A DNA stretch of 64,000 nucleotides from Niebla homalea. Lineage: Eukaryota > Ascomycota > Lecanoromycetes > Lecanorales > Ramalinaceae. How positions within the stretch are numbered: position 1 is the stretch's first letter; every line of letters begins with the position of its first letter. The notes under the pieces were generated by a model. The model saw only the letters and a list, made by a program, of their open reading frames with translations. It was not told the origin of the DNA and did no database searches. Where the stretch lies: assembly GCA_019925105.1 (NCBI GenBank), contig JAHGAU010000020.1, positions 62,001-126,000 of the forward strand. Reading direction: 5' to 3'. The translations under genes were made by a program, and so were the position numbers. Below, one piece after another: positions 24,050 to 35,580 of the stretch.

Positions 24050-25945
24050 TATATTAAATATCGACGTCCGTTAAGCTTTTTTTATCAACTTTTATTCATA
24101 TAAATGGTCCTTTTTTAAGGTTAAACGTTATTTATTTTAATCTTCTTATTACGATAATAATCCCGGTCGGACGGCCGGCCTTAAGGGTTAATATCGTTAT
24201 AAGTTTTTTCTTCTTTATATTATTAATTACCGCGTTTTACCCTTTTTTATTTAATAAACTCCGTTTACGTCTTAAGACCGTTTTTAATTACTTTGCCGGT
24301 CTAGGTTTATAGAAGTTATAACGTTAAACCTTAATTATTATTTTAATCTCCTTATATTAGGTCTCCTTTGTCCTTACCGTATACCGTAAGTCCCACGTTA
24401 AGTAATTATTATTACCGTATACTATATATTTTAACGTATTCTTCGTTAAGCTTTTTATTATTAAGTTAATATATTTATACGTATTATACCCTTTAATATA
24501 TATTATATATTTTATATTATTAAGGTACCTCGTAATAATATATCCGTACCTTTAATATTTAAAATATTAATAAATATTTATTACTTAATTTTAAGGTCTC
24601 GTTAATTTAAGGGATTTATCCTTTATTACCCTTTTATTAAAAATATTGTTATATATCTTTATTAACGTTATATTTAAGATAACCGTAAAGTATTTCTTTA
24701 TATAATTAAAAACGTTTAGCTTCTTTATTATAAAAAGAAGATTATAATCGATAATCTTTAGCCTAAAATAAAGGACCGTATTCTCTTTCTTTATCCGTTT
24801 TAAAATAACTTCCTTTTCCTCCCTTATAAACCTTATTAAGTATATCCCGTTTACCGTAATAATAAAAAATTACCTTAATATCTTTATTATCTTATACCCC
24901 TTTTTACCGGCCTATCCCTTTAATTTCTTTAGCCCCTTTTTTATTTTTAATAAGGTTATATTAAAGAAAATATCCTTATTTTATAATTTATATATTATAA
25001 TAATTTATTTTATTAATAACTTTTTTATTACCTTAAATATTTTTATTAATTATAACGGGTTTATTTTTACCGTTATATTCTTTTTTTTTATTTAATAATT
25101 ATATAATTATTATCCTTGTTTTCCTTAATATCACCGCTTTTTCCCCCGCTTTTACCTCCTTTATTATTAATACCAGCGCTGCCTTTACGGCTTTTATTAT
25201 TTAACTTATTCCCGCTCCCTTTTTTAAAGTTTTTTCCGTTGTTCCTTTACTTTATATATATCCTTTTTATTTCTTTTCACCTTTGTCCGCCGGCGTTTTT
25301 ACTATTACCCCTTAAGTTCCGCGTAACTTTTTTAATTCCTTTAAATTTTTCCCCGTATTTACGTAAAAGTTTCTTATTCCCTATAATTTAATTTATAATA
25401 TCGGTTAAGTCTTTAACGTAATATCCTTTTATATAATTATAAAAAAGTTTTTTAACGCCTTTATCGTTTTTTCCTTTTTTATTTTTCCTTTATATATTTA
25501 ATAAATTTTTTTTTATAGTTTATTTTTATTTATTTAATATTTCTTTATTTTTATTTAACTTTTTCTTAGTTTATATATACTTAATAAGGCCTTTTACGCC
25601 TCCGCTTATCCCTTATCCGTCTCCGTATATTATCTTTATCCTTTCCGCTTTTTATTTATTACTTTTTATAATAATATTTTTACGCGTTATACGCGTCCCT
25701 TTACGTATATCTTATTAACTATAAATTCCTTATTCGATTTAAGGTTTTTTTATCATATATTTATTACGTTATTTATATAATTTATTATCGTTCTTATTAA
25801 TTTAAACCGTTTACCCTTCCTCCCCCTTTATTTCTACCATTATTCCGCTTCTACTTATCGTATTTAAAGTACTGTCCTTACTGTTACTTAAATTATATAT
25901 ACGTATATTATTTTTGACCTCTGGGGTCCCGTTATTCGTCGCCAT
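24050..25945 (-). pseudogene. LINE-B ORF1 remnant
   Basis: The minus strand starts with an intact ATG at 25945 and reads MATNNGTPEV, identical in these ten residues to LINE-C. The leader between target duplication and ATG is only 27 bases. A conserved GGCCGGCC block lies near 24171. Long opposite-strand frames here, such as 25116-25391, are composition artefacts. Confidence 0.75.
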
Positions 25946-25986
25946 TTTTTCCCTCATCCACACTTAAGTATCACGTTAATATTATT

Positions 25987-28900
25987 ATAATATAGGAACT
26001 ACCGTATAACCTATATATATATTTATCTATTAATTTAAGGGAGGGATTTTATTTAACCTTTAAAGGAAATAAAATAATTAAAATATATTTCTTTATAAAT
26101 AAATAACTTAACGTAAATAGTTAAAACGTTACTTATTACGGTAAAAACCTTTATATACTCCGTATTATAAAAGAAATAAACTTAAAAAGCGACCTTAATA
26201 TTTATAATACGTATAACCTGCCGCCGGTTAATAAGGAAAAACCGTTTATAATATCGTTACTTAAAAAGGTTTTAATTATTTTAAGTAAATATATATTATT
26301 TAAAGACTTTAACCTATATTATTATATATAAAATAAAGAAGGGTATATAATGAATTACGTTAAATCGGACGACTTATTAATAATTACCGCTTAAGTTAAC
26401 CTTTTATTATTAATATTATAAAGGATTATTACGTAAGAAAATTATAAATTTAAAATAACGATTAATTTAACCTTTAATACGGAAGGGGTTATTAATATAA
26501 TTATAAAATATAAACTATAAAAAAACTTAAAATATAACTCGGATTATATACCGATATAAATAACCTTAAACTAAACCGTTAATATAACCTTACCGTTATT
26601 AATATAGAAAACGTGGAAAACGCTTAAGGTAATAGAAATTTATATAAAAGCGGAAAAAACGGTAATATAATTTATAGATTTTCTTTAATTAAATAATAAA
26701 AACCGGATTGACTTCTTTATAAAGTAAGTGAAAAAAATATTAAATAAGGTAATTAATAAAATAATCTTAACAACGAAATTTTCTTAAAGAGTTAAAACTT
26801 ATTAAAATAAAGGGTATATAACCGTAATTATAAAAACGGAAAAACTAATAAAATAAACTTTTAAATATAAAAATTAAGAAATACTTAATTAATTAAAAAT
26901 TACTTAAAAAGAAAAGGAGAAAATTATTAAAAAGGTTAAATAAATATACTTTTAATTTATAATATATAATTTAACGGTTTTATTTTATAATATTTAAAAG
27001 TTAATAAAATATAATAAGGAATTAAGTAAGAAATTAAAGTTTATCCTTAAATTCCTGTTTTTTAAGAAACTTAATAATATATTAATTAATATTTTTAATA
27101 GTAAAATCGAGGCCCTTAAAAAAGTATTTTTCCCCCTCCGTTAAAAATTAATTTAAACGATATTAATAACGTTATATATTCCGACCCTATATTAATAAAT
27201 AAAATAATAATATAAGATATAATAATTAAAGCGATTAATAAATTAAAGAAAAATAAAGCCTTAAGATTAAATAAAATCCTTAATAGATTCCTATTAATAA
27301 TAATATTACCGTTTAAAAGGATTTTTATTTACTTTTTTTAAGTATATTTTAACGTTAATTATTATTTATATAAATTTAAAAAAATAAAAACGATTATCCT
27401 TAAGAAGTTTATTAGGCCGGATTACTTTAAGGTAAAGTTTTATAAATTTATTACGCTTTTTATATATTAAAGAAGGCTTTAAAAACGGTAATAATGAAAA
27501 TCCTTAATAATTATATAGAGAATTACGGACTTTTCCTTAATTAATAAATAAGAATAAAAAGAGGTCGGTTAATAAAAATAGCCCTTAAAAGATTAATTAA
27601 CGGTATATATATAATATAAAATTACAGGAAGAAGTATATTATAAGTTTTTTTTCTTTTAATATTATAAATATTTTTAATAAGATAAATTATTAAAGGTTA
27701 TTATATAACTTAAAAAAAAAGGGAATATTATTCTTCTTAATTAAATAAACGAAAAGTTTCTTAAATAATTAAGTTATATTAATTAATTTAAGATAAAAAA
27801 TAAGCCTAATAAAGCCCGTTTTAATAAGGACTCCTTAAGGATTATTTATTTCTTTTATATTATTTTTATTTTTTAACGGTTTATTAATTAAAAAACTTAT
27901 TAAGTTAAAATAGAAAATTTAAATTAAAGGCTTTATTAATAACGTTTATTTTTTAATTTATAATATTTTTATATATATAAATTATTTAGAATTAAAATAG
28001 GCTTATAAAATCTATTTTTAATAAATAAGAACTTATAAGGCTTAATTTATATTATATAAATATAAATTTATTTATATAATTAAGAACCCAAAGTTATACG
28101 ATATAATAATTATAATAAACTTAAGTAAAATTATAATAAAGCCGGATACCAATATTAAAGTTTTCAACTTTTAAGTAAATAAAAAGCTTAATTAAAAAGA
28201 TTATATAAAAAAATTTAAAAGAAAATAACTTTATAAGAAAAAGATTTTATTTATCTTATTGTATCGATATAAAGAATTATATTATAAAAAGCTTAAATTA
28301 TTTATTAAGTCATAATAAAATTAATTATAATATATATTATAGTTATTTAATATATATTTAAAAATATTCCGGGATATAAGAAAAAGCTTATTTAGATATT
28401 ATAGAAAGTCTAAAACCGGTATTTAAGAGTAATTAATGGTACTTATAAAGTAACCTTTATTACGATATTAAAGTTTAAAGTCTTTATATTATTAATTAAA
28501 ATCTTATTAAATTAAATAATTACTTAAATAAAATTAAAGAAAAATATATACTTAATTACGATAATAGGAAATAAACGGATCCGGTAGAATCTTAATAAGT
28601 TTTAAGTTAAAGGGAATAAAATAAAAATATTTATTCCCTTTTTTATTAAGATAAAATAAGAATAAATTAAAAAAAAATTAAATTTTATTAATATCCCGGA
28701 AATTAATTTAAACGTATATAAATTCCCGTTAAATATAAAAAAGATTAAGATTAAAGGGATTTAAAGAATAAAAGCTATAACGATTACCTTATAAATTATA
28801 ATAAAATAAACTAAACGTTAACAAAAATATAAAGACTTTATACCTTAAGGTTATCGTTATTTAATTTTTACCGATAAAAAAATTATTAATAAATATCTTT

Positions 28901-29100
28901 ATTATTATAATATTATAAGGAAGAATAATAACGTATTAATAATTTAACTTTAAACGGATAAAAACGGGTTAATTTATTTTTTATTTATTATATATACCGG
29001 AAATCGGATAAACGCCGGGTATAAGTATAAATAAAGAAAGTAAAACGTTATATATATTTTTATTTTTTATCCTTTATTTATAGAAATTAAATTAAAACTT
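25987..29100 (+). pseudogene. LINE-A ORF2: endonuclease and reverse transcriptase remnant
   Basis: The segment resumes LINE-A after LINE-B. An endonuclease-type stretch (YNTYNLPPVNKEKPFII near 26200) is followed by KDFNLYY near 26302, matching the Tad1/APE pattern IHNVYNPxP then GDFNLHHP. RT begins near 27130 with FPPPLKINLNDINN and runs to about 27900, then a C-terminal part with Cys/His loss to 29080. ORF2 nicks target DNA and reverse-transcribes the RNA. The segment ends at the 16-bp duplication made by LINE-C. Confidence 0.8.
29085..29100. repeat. Target-site duplication of LINE-C (left copy)
   Basis: AATTAAATTAAAACTT is repeated without mismatch at 34881-34896 on the other side of LINE-C. 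LINE-A 3' sequence continues from the right copy, as shown by comparison with LINE-D around 41275-41300. Confidence 0.85.
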
Positions 29101-29119
29101 GAAATAAATAAATTTGGAG

Positions 29120-31070
29120 ATGGCGACGAACAACGGGACCCCAGAGGTCAGAAATAATATACGTATATATAACTTAAATAATAATAAGGATAATATTTTA
29201 AATATAATAAACGGAAGCGGAATAATGGTAAAGGTAAAGGGGGAGGAAGGGTAAGCGACCTAGGTTAATAAGAACGGTAATAAGTTATATAAATAACGTA
29301 ATAAATATAAGATAAAAAAACCTTAAATTAAATAAGGAACTTATAATTAATAAGATACGCGTGAAAAAACGCGTATAACGCGTAAAAATATTATTATAAA
29401 GGATAATAAATAAAGGATAAAGGGGATAAAGACGGTACGCGGGGACGGATAAAAGGTAAGTAGAGGCGTAAAAAGCCTTATTAAATATATATAAATTAAG
29501 AGAAAGTTAAATAAAAATAAAAAGATATTAAATAAATAAGAATAAGCTATAAAAAAAGGTAATTATTAAATATATAAAAGAAAAGTAAAAAAAAAAAGAA
29601 ATAATAAGAATATTAAAAAGCTTCCTTATAATTATATAAAAGGATATTACGTTAAAAACCTAGTTAATATTATAAGTTAAGCTATAAGGAGTAAAAGACT
29701 TTTACGTAGATATAAAAAGAAATTTAAGGGAGTTAAAGAGGTTATATAGAGTTTAAAAAGCGGTAATAAAAATACCGGCGGACGGAGGTAAAAGGAAATA
29801 AAGAAAATATATATAAAGTAAAAGAATAACGGGGGAAACTTTAAGGAAAAGAACGGGGATAAACTGGGTAATAAGGATTATAAGGGCGGCGTTAACGTTA
29901 ATAATAAAGGAAATAAAAACGGAAAAGAAAATAACGGCGTTAAAAAAGGTAAAAATAATAATTATATAATTATTAAATAAAAAGGAAAAAAATATAACGG
30001 TAAAAATAAACTTATTATAATTAATAAAAACGTTTAAAATAACGGAAAAGTTATTAATAAAATAGATTATTATAATACGTAAACTATAAAGTAAAAATAT
30101 TTTTTTTAATATAATTTTATTAAAGGTAAAAGAAAGGTTAAAGAAGTTAAAAGGATAAGCTAATAAAAAAGGATATAAAATAATAAAAATATTAAGGTAA
30201 TTCTTTATTATTATGGTAAACGGGATATATTTAATAAGGTTTATAGGGGAGGAAGGGGAAGTTACCTTAAGGCGGATAAAAAAGGAGAATATAGTTTTTT
30301 ACTTTAAATTAAAGTTTATCGATTATAATCTCCCCTTTATAATAAAGAAATTAAATATTTTTAATTATATAAAGAAATACTTTACGGTTATTTTAAACGT
30401 AATATTAATAAGGATATACAATAATATCCTTAATAAAAGGGTAATAAAGGGTAAGTTTTTTAAATTAATAAAACCTTAAAACCAGACAGCAGATATTTAT
30501 TAATACTTTAAATATTAAGGGTATAAATATATTATTATAAAATTTTTTAATAATATAAAGTATATAATATATCCTAAAAGGTATAATATATATAAATACG
30601 TTAACTTAATAATAAAAAGCCTAATAAAAAACGCGCCGAAATACGCGGTATATAATAATAATAATTATTTAACGTAAAACTTATAATATATAATAAGAAT
30701 AAAAAAGACTTAATATAAAAAGATTAAGATAACGGTTAAAATTTAACGTTATAACTTATATAAACTTAGATTAATAAAGTAATTAAAAACGGTTTTAAAA
30801 CGTAAATAGAGTTTATTAAATAAAGAAGGGTAAAATACGGTAACCAATAACGTAAAGAAAAGGAAGCTTATAGTAATATTAACCCTTAAGGCCGGCCGTT
30901 TAACCGGGATTATTATTATAATAAAAAAATTAGAATAAATAACGTTTAATCTTAAAAAGAAACCATCTATATAAATAAAAATTAATAAAAAGAACTTAAT
31001 AGACGTTAATATTTAATATATTTACGTTTTTAAGGATAATATAATATAACGTATATAAAGAAATAATTAA
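29120..31070 (+). pseudogene. LINE-C ORF1 remnant
   Basis: It starts MATNNGTPEVRNNIRIYNLN, where the first codons are intact. The first third is rich in Ser/Asn and charged residues. A stop-free piece at 30213-30479 reads MVNGIYLIRFIGEEGEVTLR, then KKENIVFYFKLKFIDYNLPF; the same domain is stop-free in LINE-E (55155-55406), so this reading frame is probably the true one. Near 30740-30800 a KIQRYNLYKLRLIKQLK stretch sits where a CCHC zinc knuckle is expected, with Cys/His lost. Function by family: RNA binding and packaging of the LINE RNA. Confidence 0.7.
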
Positions 31071-34000
31071 AACCGTAATATTAATATTTAAATTTAAGGA
31101 AATAAAAAATATTAATATTATAGCGATATAAAAGTTATTATATAATTTATATATTTATTTTTTAATTAACTTAAAAGATAGTTTTTATTTAACTTTTAAG
31201 GATAATAAAATAACGCGGATATACTTCTTTATTAATAAAAAACTAAATATAAATAATTGAAACGTTATTTATTATAAAGGGAACCTATATATACTTTAAA
31301 TTATATAAAAGGGGGATATTAAGGGTACTTTAAATATTTATAATATATATAATCCGTTACCGGTTAATAAGAAAAAACTTTTTATAATCCCGTTATTTAA
31401 GGATATTATAACCGTACTTAATAAATACCTTTTAATAAAGGACTTTAATTTTTATTACGTTTAATAGAATAAAGACGGTTATATAATTAATTATACTGAA
31501 TTTAAGGAGTTATTAATAATTATTATACGGTTTAATTTTACGTTATTAATACCGAAAAAGGCTATTATATAAAAAAGCCGTAAACTTAGGACTATAATTA
31601 ACTTAATATTTAATTTAGAAAATATTATTAACTTAATTATAATATACGGACCTTAAAAGGACCTAAAATATGGTTCGGATTACATCTTAATATAAATAAC
31701 CTTAAATTAATTTATTAATATAATTCCGTTTCTACCGTTTAAATAAACGTAAAAAACGGTTAAAGAAATTAAGATATTAATAAAAACGGTAAAAATAATA
31801 TCTTAATTAACGGAGCTTCTTTAACTTAATAATAAGGAATAAATCGATTATTTTATAAAGCGGATAATAAAGGCTTTAAATAAAATAATTAACGTTATAA
31901 TCTTAATAATAAAACCGTTTTAAAAAGTTAAAACCTATTAAAATAAAAAATATATAAAAGCGACTATAAAAATAAAAGCGTTTATAAAGTAAGTTATTAA
32001 GTATAAAAACCGGGAGATGCTTTAATAATTAAAAAAAGCTTAAAAAGAAAAGGAAAGAATTATTTAAAAGGTTAAATAAATATACTTCCGGGTTATAATA
32101 TATAACTTAACGGTTTCCTTTTATAATATTTAAAAGCTAATAAAATACGGTAAAAAACAAAATAAAAAACTTAAACTTATTTTTAAATTTTTACCCTTAA
32201 AAAAATTAAACTGTACGGTAATAAATATCTTTAACGGTAAAATTAAGGCTCTTAAAGGGGTATTCTTTCCCCCGTTACCGGAAGTTAACTTAATAAATAT
32301 CGATAATATAATATATTTTAAATTAATAATAATAAGTAAAATAATAATTTAAGAAATAATAATTAAAATAATTAATAAATTAAAAAAGGATAAAACCTTT
32401 AAACTTAATAATATATTAAATAAATTCCTATTTATAATAACGTTATTATTTAAAAAAATCTTTATTTACTTATTTTAAGTTTATTTTAATATAAGATATT
32501 ACCCCCGTAAATTTAAGGAGGCCAAGATAATTATCCTTAAAAAGCCGGTTAAGTTAAATTATTTAAAAATAAAATTATATAAATTTATAGTATTCCTTTA
32601 CACGTTAAAGAAAGCTTTAAAAATAATAATCGTAAAGATCTTAAATAATTACGTAAAAAAATATAGGTTATTCTTTAATTAATAAATAAAAATAAAAAGA
32701 AAACGGTTAACGGAAACGCCTTTTAAAGGCTTAATTAATAATATATATATAATATAAAGTTATAAAAAGAAGTATATTGTAAATCTTCTTTCTTTAAATA
32801 TTATAAAAACGTTTAATAAAATAAATTACCGAAAATTACTATATAATTTACGGAAGAAAAAGGTTTTATTTTTCTTTATAAATTAAATAAAAAGTTTCTT
32901 AAGTAATTAAGCGACGTTAATTAACTTAAAATAAAAAATAAATATAATAAAGCCTACGATAATAAGGATTCTTTAAAGGTTATTTATTTTCTTAATCTTA
33001 TTTTTATTCTTTAATGGTTTATTTATTAAAAACTTAATGAAGTTAAAATAAAAAATTTAAATAAAAGGCTTTATTAACGATATTTACCTTTTCATTTATA
33101 ATACGTTTATTTATATAAACTATTTAAAGTTAAAATAAACTTATAAAGTTTATTTATAATAAATAAAAATATATAAAACTTAATTTACCTTATATAAATA
33201 TAAGCTTATTTATATAATAAAAAGCTTAAAGCTATATAATATAATAATTATAATAAACTTAAATAATATAACGGTAAAACCGGAAGTTAATATTAAAGTA
33301 CTTAACTTATAAATTAATAAGAAATTAAACTAAAAGGACTATATAAGAAAGGTTTAAAAAAAGATAATTTCATAGGAAAAAGGCCTTATTTACCTTATAA
33401 TATTAATATAAAAAGTTACCTTATAAAAGGCTAAAACCGTTTATTAAGCGGTTATAAAGTTTACGTTAACGTATATAATAATTATTTAATATATACTTAA
33501 AAGTACACTTAAATATAGGAAAAAGCCCGTCCGATAATTATAAAAAGTTTAAAACTAATACTTAAAAATAATAAGTAAAATATATAAAGTAATTCCCGTC
33601 TTAATATTGGAATTTAAGGTTTTTATATTATTAATAAAGTTGGTTTTAAATTAAATAATTATTTAAATAAAGCTTAAAAAAGATATAAACTTAATTATAT
33701 TAATAAGAAATAAATATATTTATTAAAATTATAAAAGGCCTTAAATAAAAAAACGTAAAGAAATAATATTTATTTCTTTTACGGAAGTTAAATTAAAATA
33801 GATTAAAAAAGAGGTCGATTTAACTTACGTTTAAAAAGTTAATATAGGAATATATAAACTTTTACTTAAAGTGAAAACGGCGGAAAAAAAGAAGGCCGTA
33901 AGGGTAAAGTTAATGGCGATTACCCTATAAATTATAAAGAAATAAATAAAGTATTAATATAAATATAAAGAATTAATCCCTTAAAGGTAATAATATTTAA

Positions 34001-34240
34001 TATTAAATAACAATAAGGTTATTAATAAGTATCTCCGGTATTATAAGATTATAAAGAAAAGTAATAATATATTAATAATTTAACTCCGGATAAATAAAAA
34101 CGGCTTAATTATTTTTTTTATTATATATATTAATAACCGGATTAACGTTAATTATAAATATGAATAATAAAAATAAAACGCTATATATATATTAATCTTT
34201 TATTTATTATTTAAGGAGCTTAAATTAAGATTAATTAAAA
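31070..34240 (+). pseudogene. LINE-C ORF2: APE endonuclease - reverse transcriptase remnant
   Basis: Endonuclease: IYNIYNPLPVNKKKLFII (near 31336) and KDFNFYYV (near 31438) match the Tad1 blocks IHNVYNPxP and GDFNLHHP. Reverse transcriptase: FPPLPEVNLINIDN (near 32272), KKDKTFKLNNILNKFLF, ILKKPVKLNYLKIKLYKFIV (near 32545) and NLLSLNIIKTFNKINYRK (near 32781). These correspond to family blocks KAPGPDxIPNxxL, LKKPGKPDYxxxKSYRPIxLL and SLDIxGAFDxV. The end (34100-34200) reads LRINKNGLIIFFIIYILI, the counterpart of the Cys/His region LRTGKxGLxxFLxxxxVP. Stops are TAA/TAG at Gln positions. Confidence 0.85.
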
Positions 34241-34896
34241 AAGTAAAAATTAACGATTATCGTTAAATATTTATTAATAAAAAGGGTATTAAAGTAATTA
34301 TTAAATTTATAATAATTATAAGCTTATTATTATAATTTAATTTAATTAAAAAAATAAAAAAAGTAATTGAAAATTTAATTAAGAAATCTCGCCATTAACT
34401 TAAAGGTAAAAAGCAGTGGTAAAAAAACTATACCTAATAAGGGACTAAGGGGGCTATAAATACCGGGGCGGTATAAAAAATGATACTATATTGGTCGGTA
34501 AAATTATATAAATAAAATAATAATAATATATATATTAATAAGGATATTTAATAATATAATCGGAATTCTGAAATTTTAATATTAAATAAATCCGTAAAGT
34601 AATAGAAAAATAATAAGTTTAAAAATAATCCTTAAGTAAATTTAATCGTAATATTATAAGTTTTCTTAAAAAAAATATATAAATAAATTCTTATTCTTTA
34701 AATAACTATAAATGTTTTTAACCTTTAAGACGTAAGTAAAAACTAGGTAAATACCGGTTTTTATTCTTAATATTATAGATATCGGGTTTTTTATGGTTAT
34801 TAATAAGGCTAAATAACCGAGTATTAAAGAACGCCGGAATTAGCTTAGCTAGATCCGTAGTATAAATCAATCAATCAATCAATTAAATTAAAACTT

Positions 34897-35580
34897 ATCG
34901 TAAAAGTTAATATTTATAATTATTATTAAATATTATTTACGAAAAAAGGCATCCGGGTAACCGTTAAGTTTATAATATTTATCGGATTATTATTATAATT
35001 TAATTTTATTATAAAGATAAATAAGGTTATTAAAAACCTTATAAAAAAAACTTATTATCGGTTAAAAAAGAAAAGGAAAAACGGAAATTAATTACATTAA
35101 TTATATAAATTAAAAAGCATTTTTTATAGCCGTAAAGATATAATAATAAACGTTTATTAAAAATCTTTAAAAAAGTTAACGGTAATAATAATATAAAAGG
35201 GATATATATTAAGTATATAAATATTAATAAGGATATTTAAAGGTATTACGTAAAGTTAAAGCAATATAAATATATAAAGGAATAAAAGAGTAAAAAGTTT
35301 AAGGGCAGCCTTTATAAGGATATAATCGTAATATTATGGATTTTCTTAAGGAAGTTAAAATATAAGAAATATATTAATAGATTACTACTTTCTAAATAAC
35401 CGTTAATATTTTTTACCCTAAGGGGTAAAAAGTAGAAACCTAATAGACGCCGGTTTTTGCCCTGACGTTATAAGTGTTAGGTTTTTACGGTTACTAATAA
35501 GGCTAAAAGGCTACGTATTAAGGAACGCCGGAATTAACTTAGCTAGATCCGTAATATGAATCAATCAATTAATCAATTAA
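34897..35580 (+). other. LINE-A 3' end: ORF2 C-terminus, 3' UTR and tail
   Basis: The region resumes LINE-A after LINE-C. It aligns with the last 680 bases of LINE-C, LINE-D and LINE-F. The 3' UTR carries the block GGTTTTTACGG and AACGCCGGAATTAACTTAGC near 35525, then a tail of mixed TCAA and TTAA units ending at 35580. Confidence 0.8.

Larger units (their letters stand above)
19964..25972 (-). mobile_element. LINE-B: full-length Tad1-like LINE inserted in LINE-A
   Basis: Minus-strand element whose 3' tail (GATTGATTGATTGATT on the plus strand) starts at 19964 and whose ORF1 ATG is at 25943-25945. Total length is 6009 bp, or 5793 bp after subtracting a 211-bp solo LTR and its 5-bp duplication; that equals LINE-E exactly. 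By alignment with LINE-C, reverse transcriptase lies at about 21840-22570 and the endonuclease at about 23320-23770 (the YNPLPV-like segment is at about 23490-23520). ORF1 fills 24050-25945. All frames carry RIP-type stops. Confidence 0.9.
29101..34880 (+). mobile_element. LINE-C: full-length Tad1-like LINE inserted in LINE-A
   Basis: 5780 bp with an 18-19-base leader, ORF1 ATG at 29120, ORF2, a 3' UTR and a (TCAA)n tail at about 34866-34882, bounded by a perfect 16-bp target duplication. It is the most complete and easiest to read copy in the window. Two-ORF layout, APE-type endonuclease, RT and terminal Cys/His region fit the Tad1 clade known from Neurospora and other Pezizomycotina. Confidence 0.9.
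17958..35580 (+). mobile_element. LINE-A: full-length Tad1-like LINE, split by LINE-B and LINE-C
   Basis: It is made of three segments: 17958-19963, 25987-29100 and 34897-35580. Joined, they give about 5.8 kb, the same length as LINE-B without its insertion, LINE-C and LINE-E. The first segment holds ORF1, starting with ATA where other copies have ATG, followed by GCGACGAATAAAAGGACC. The second holds endonuclease and reverse transcriptase. The third is the conserved 3' end with a mixed TCAA/TTAA tail (35557-35580). All frames are destroyed by RIP-type stops. I could not identify its own target duplication. Confidence 0.85.

Noticed and set aside
25116..25391. Open plus-strand frame rich in Leu/Pro/Phe
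   Set aside because: It is antisense to LINE-B ORF1; the Pro/Leu content is the complement of Gly/Lys-rich ORF1 codons.
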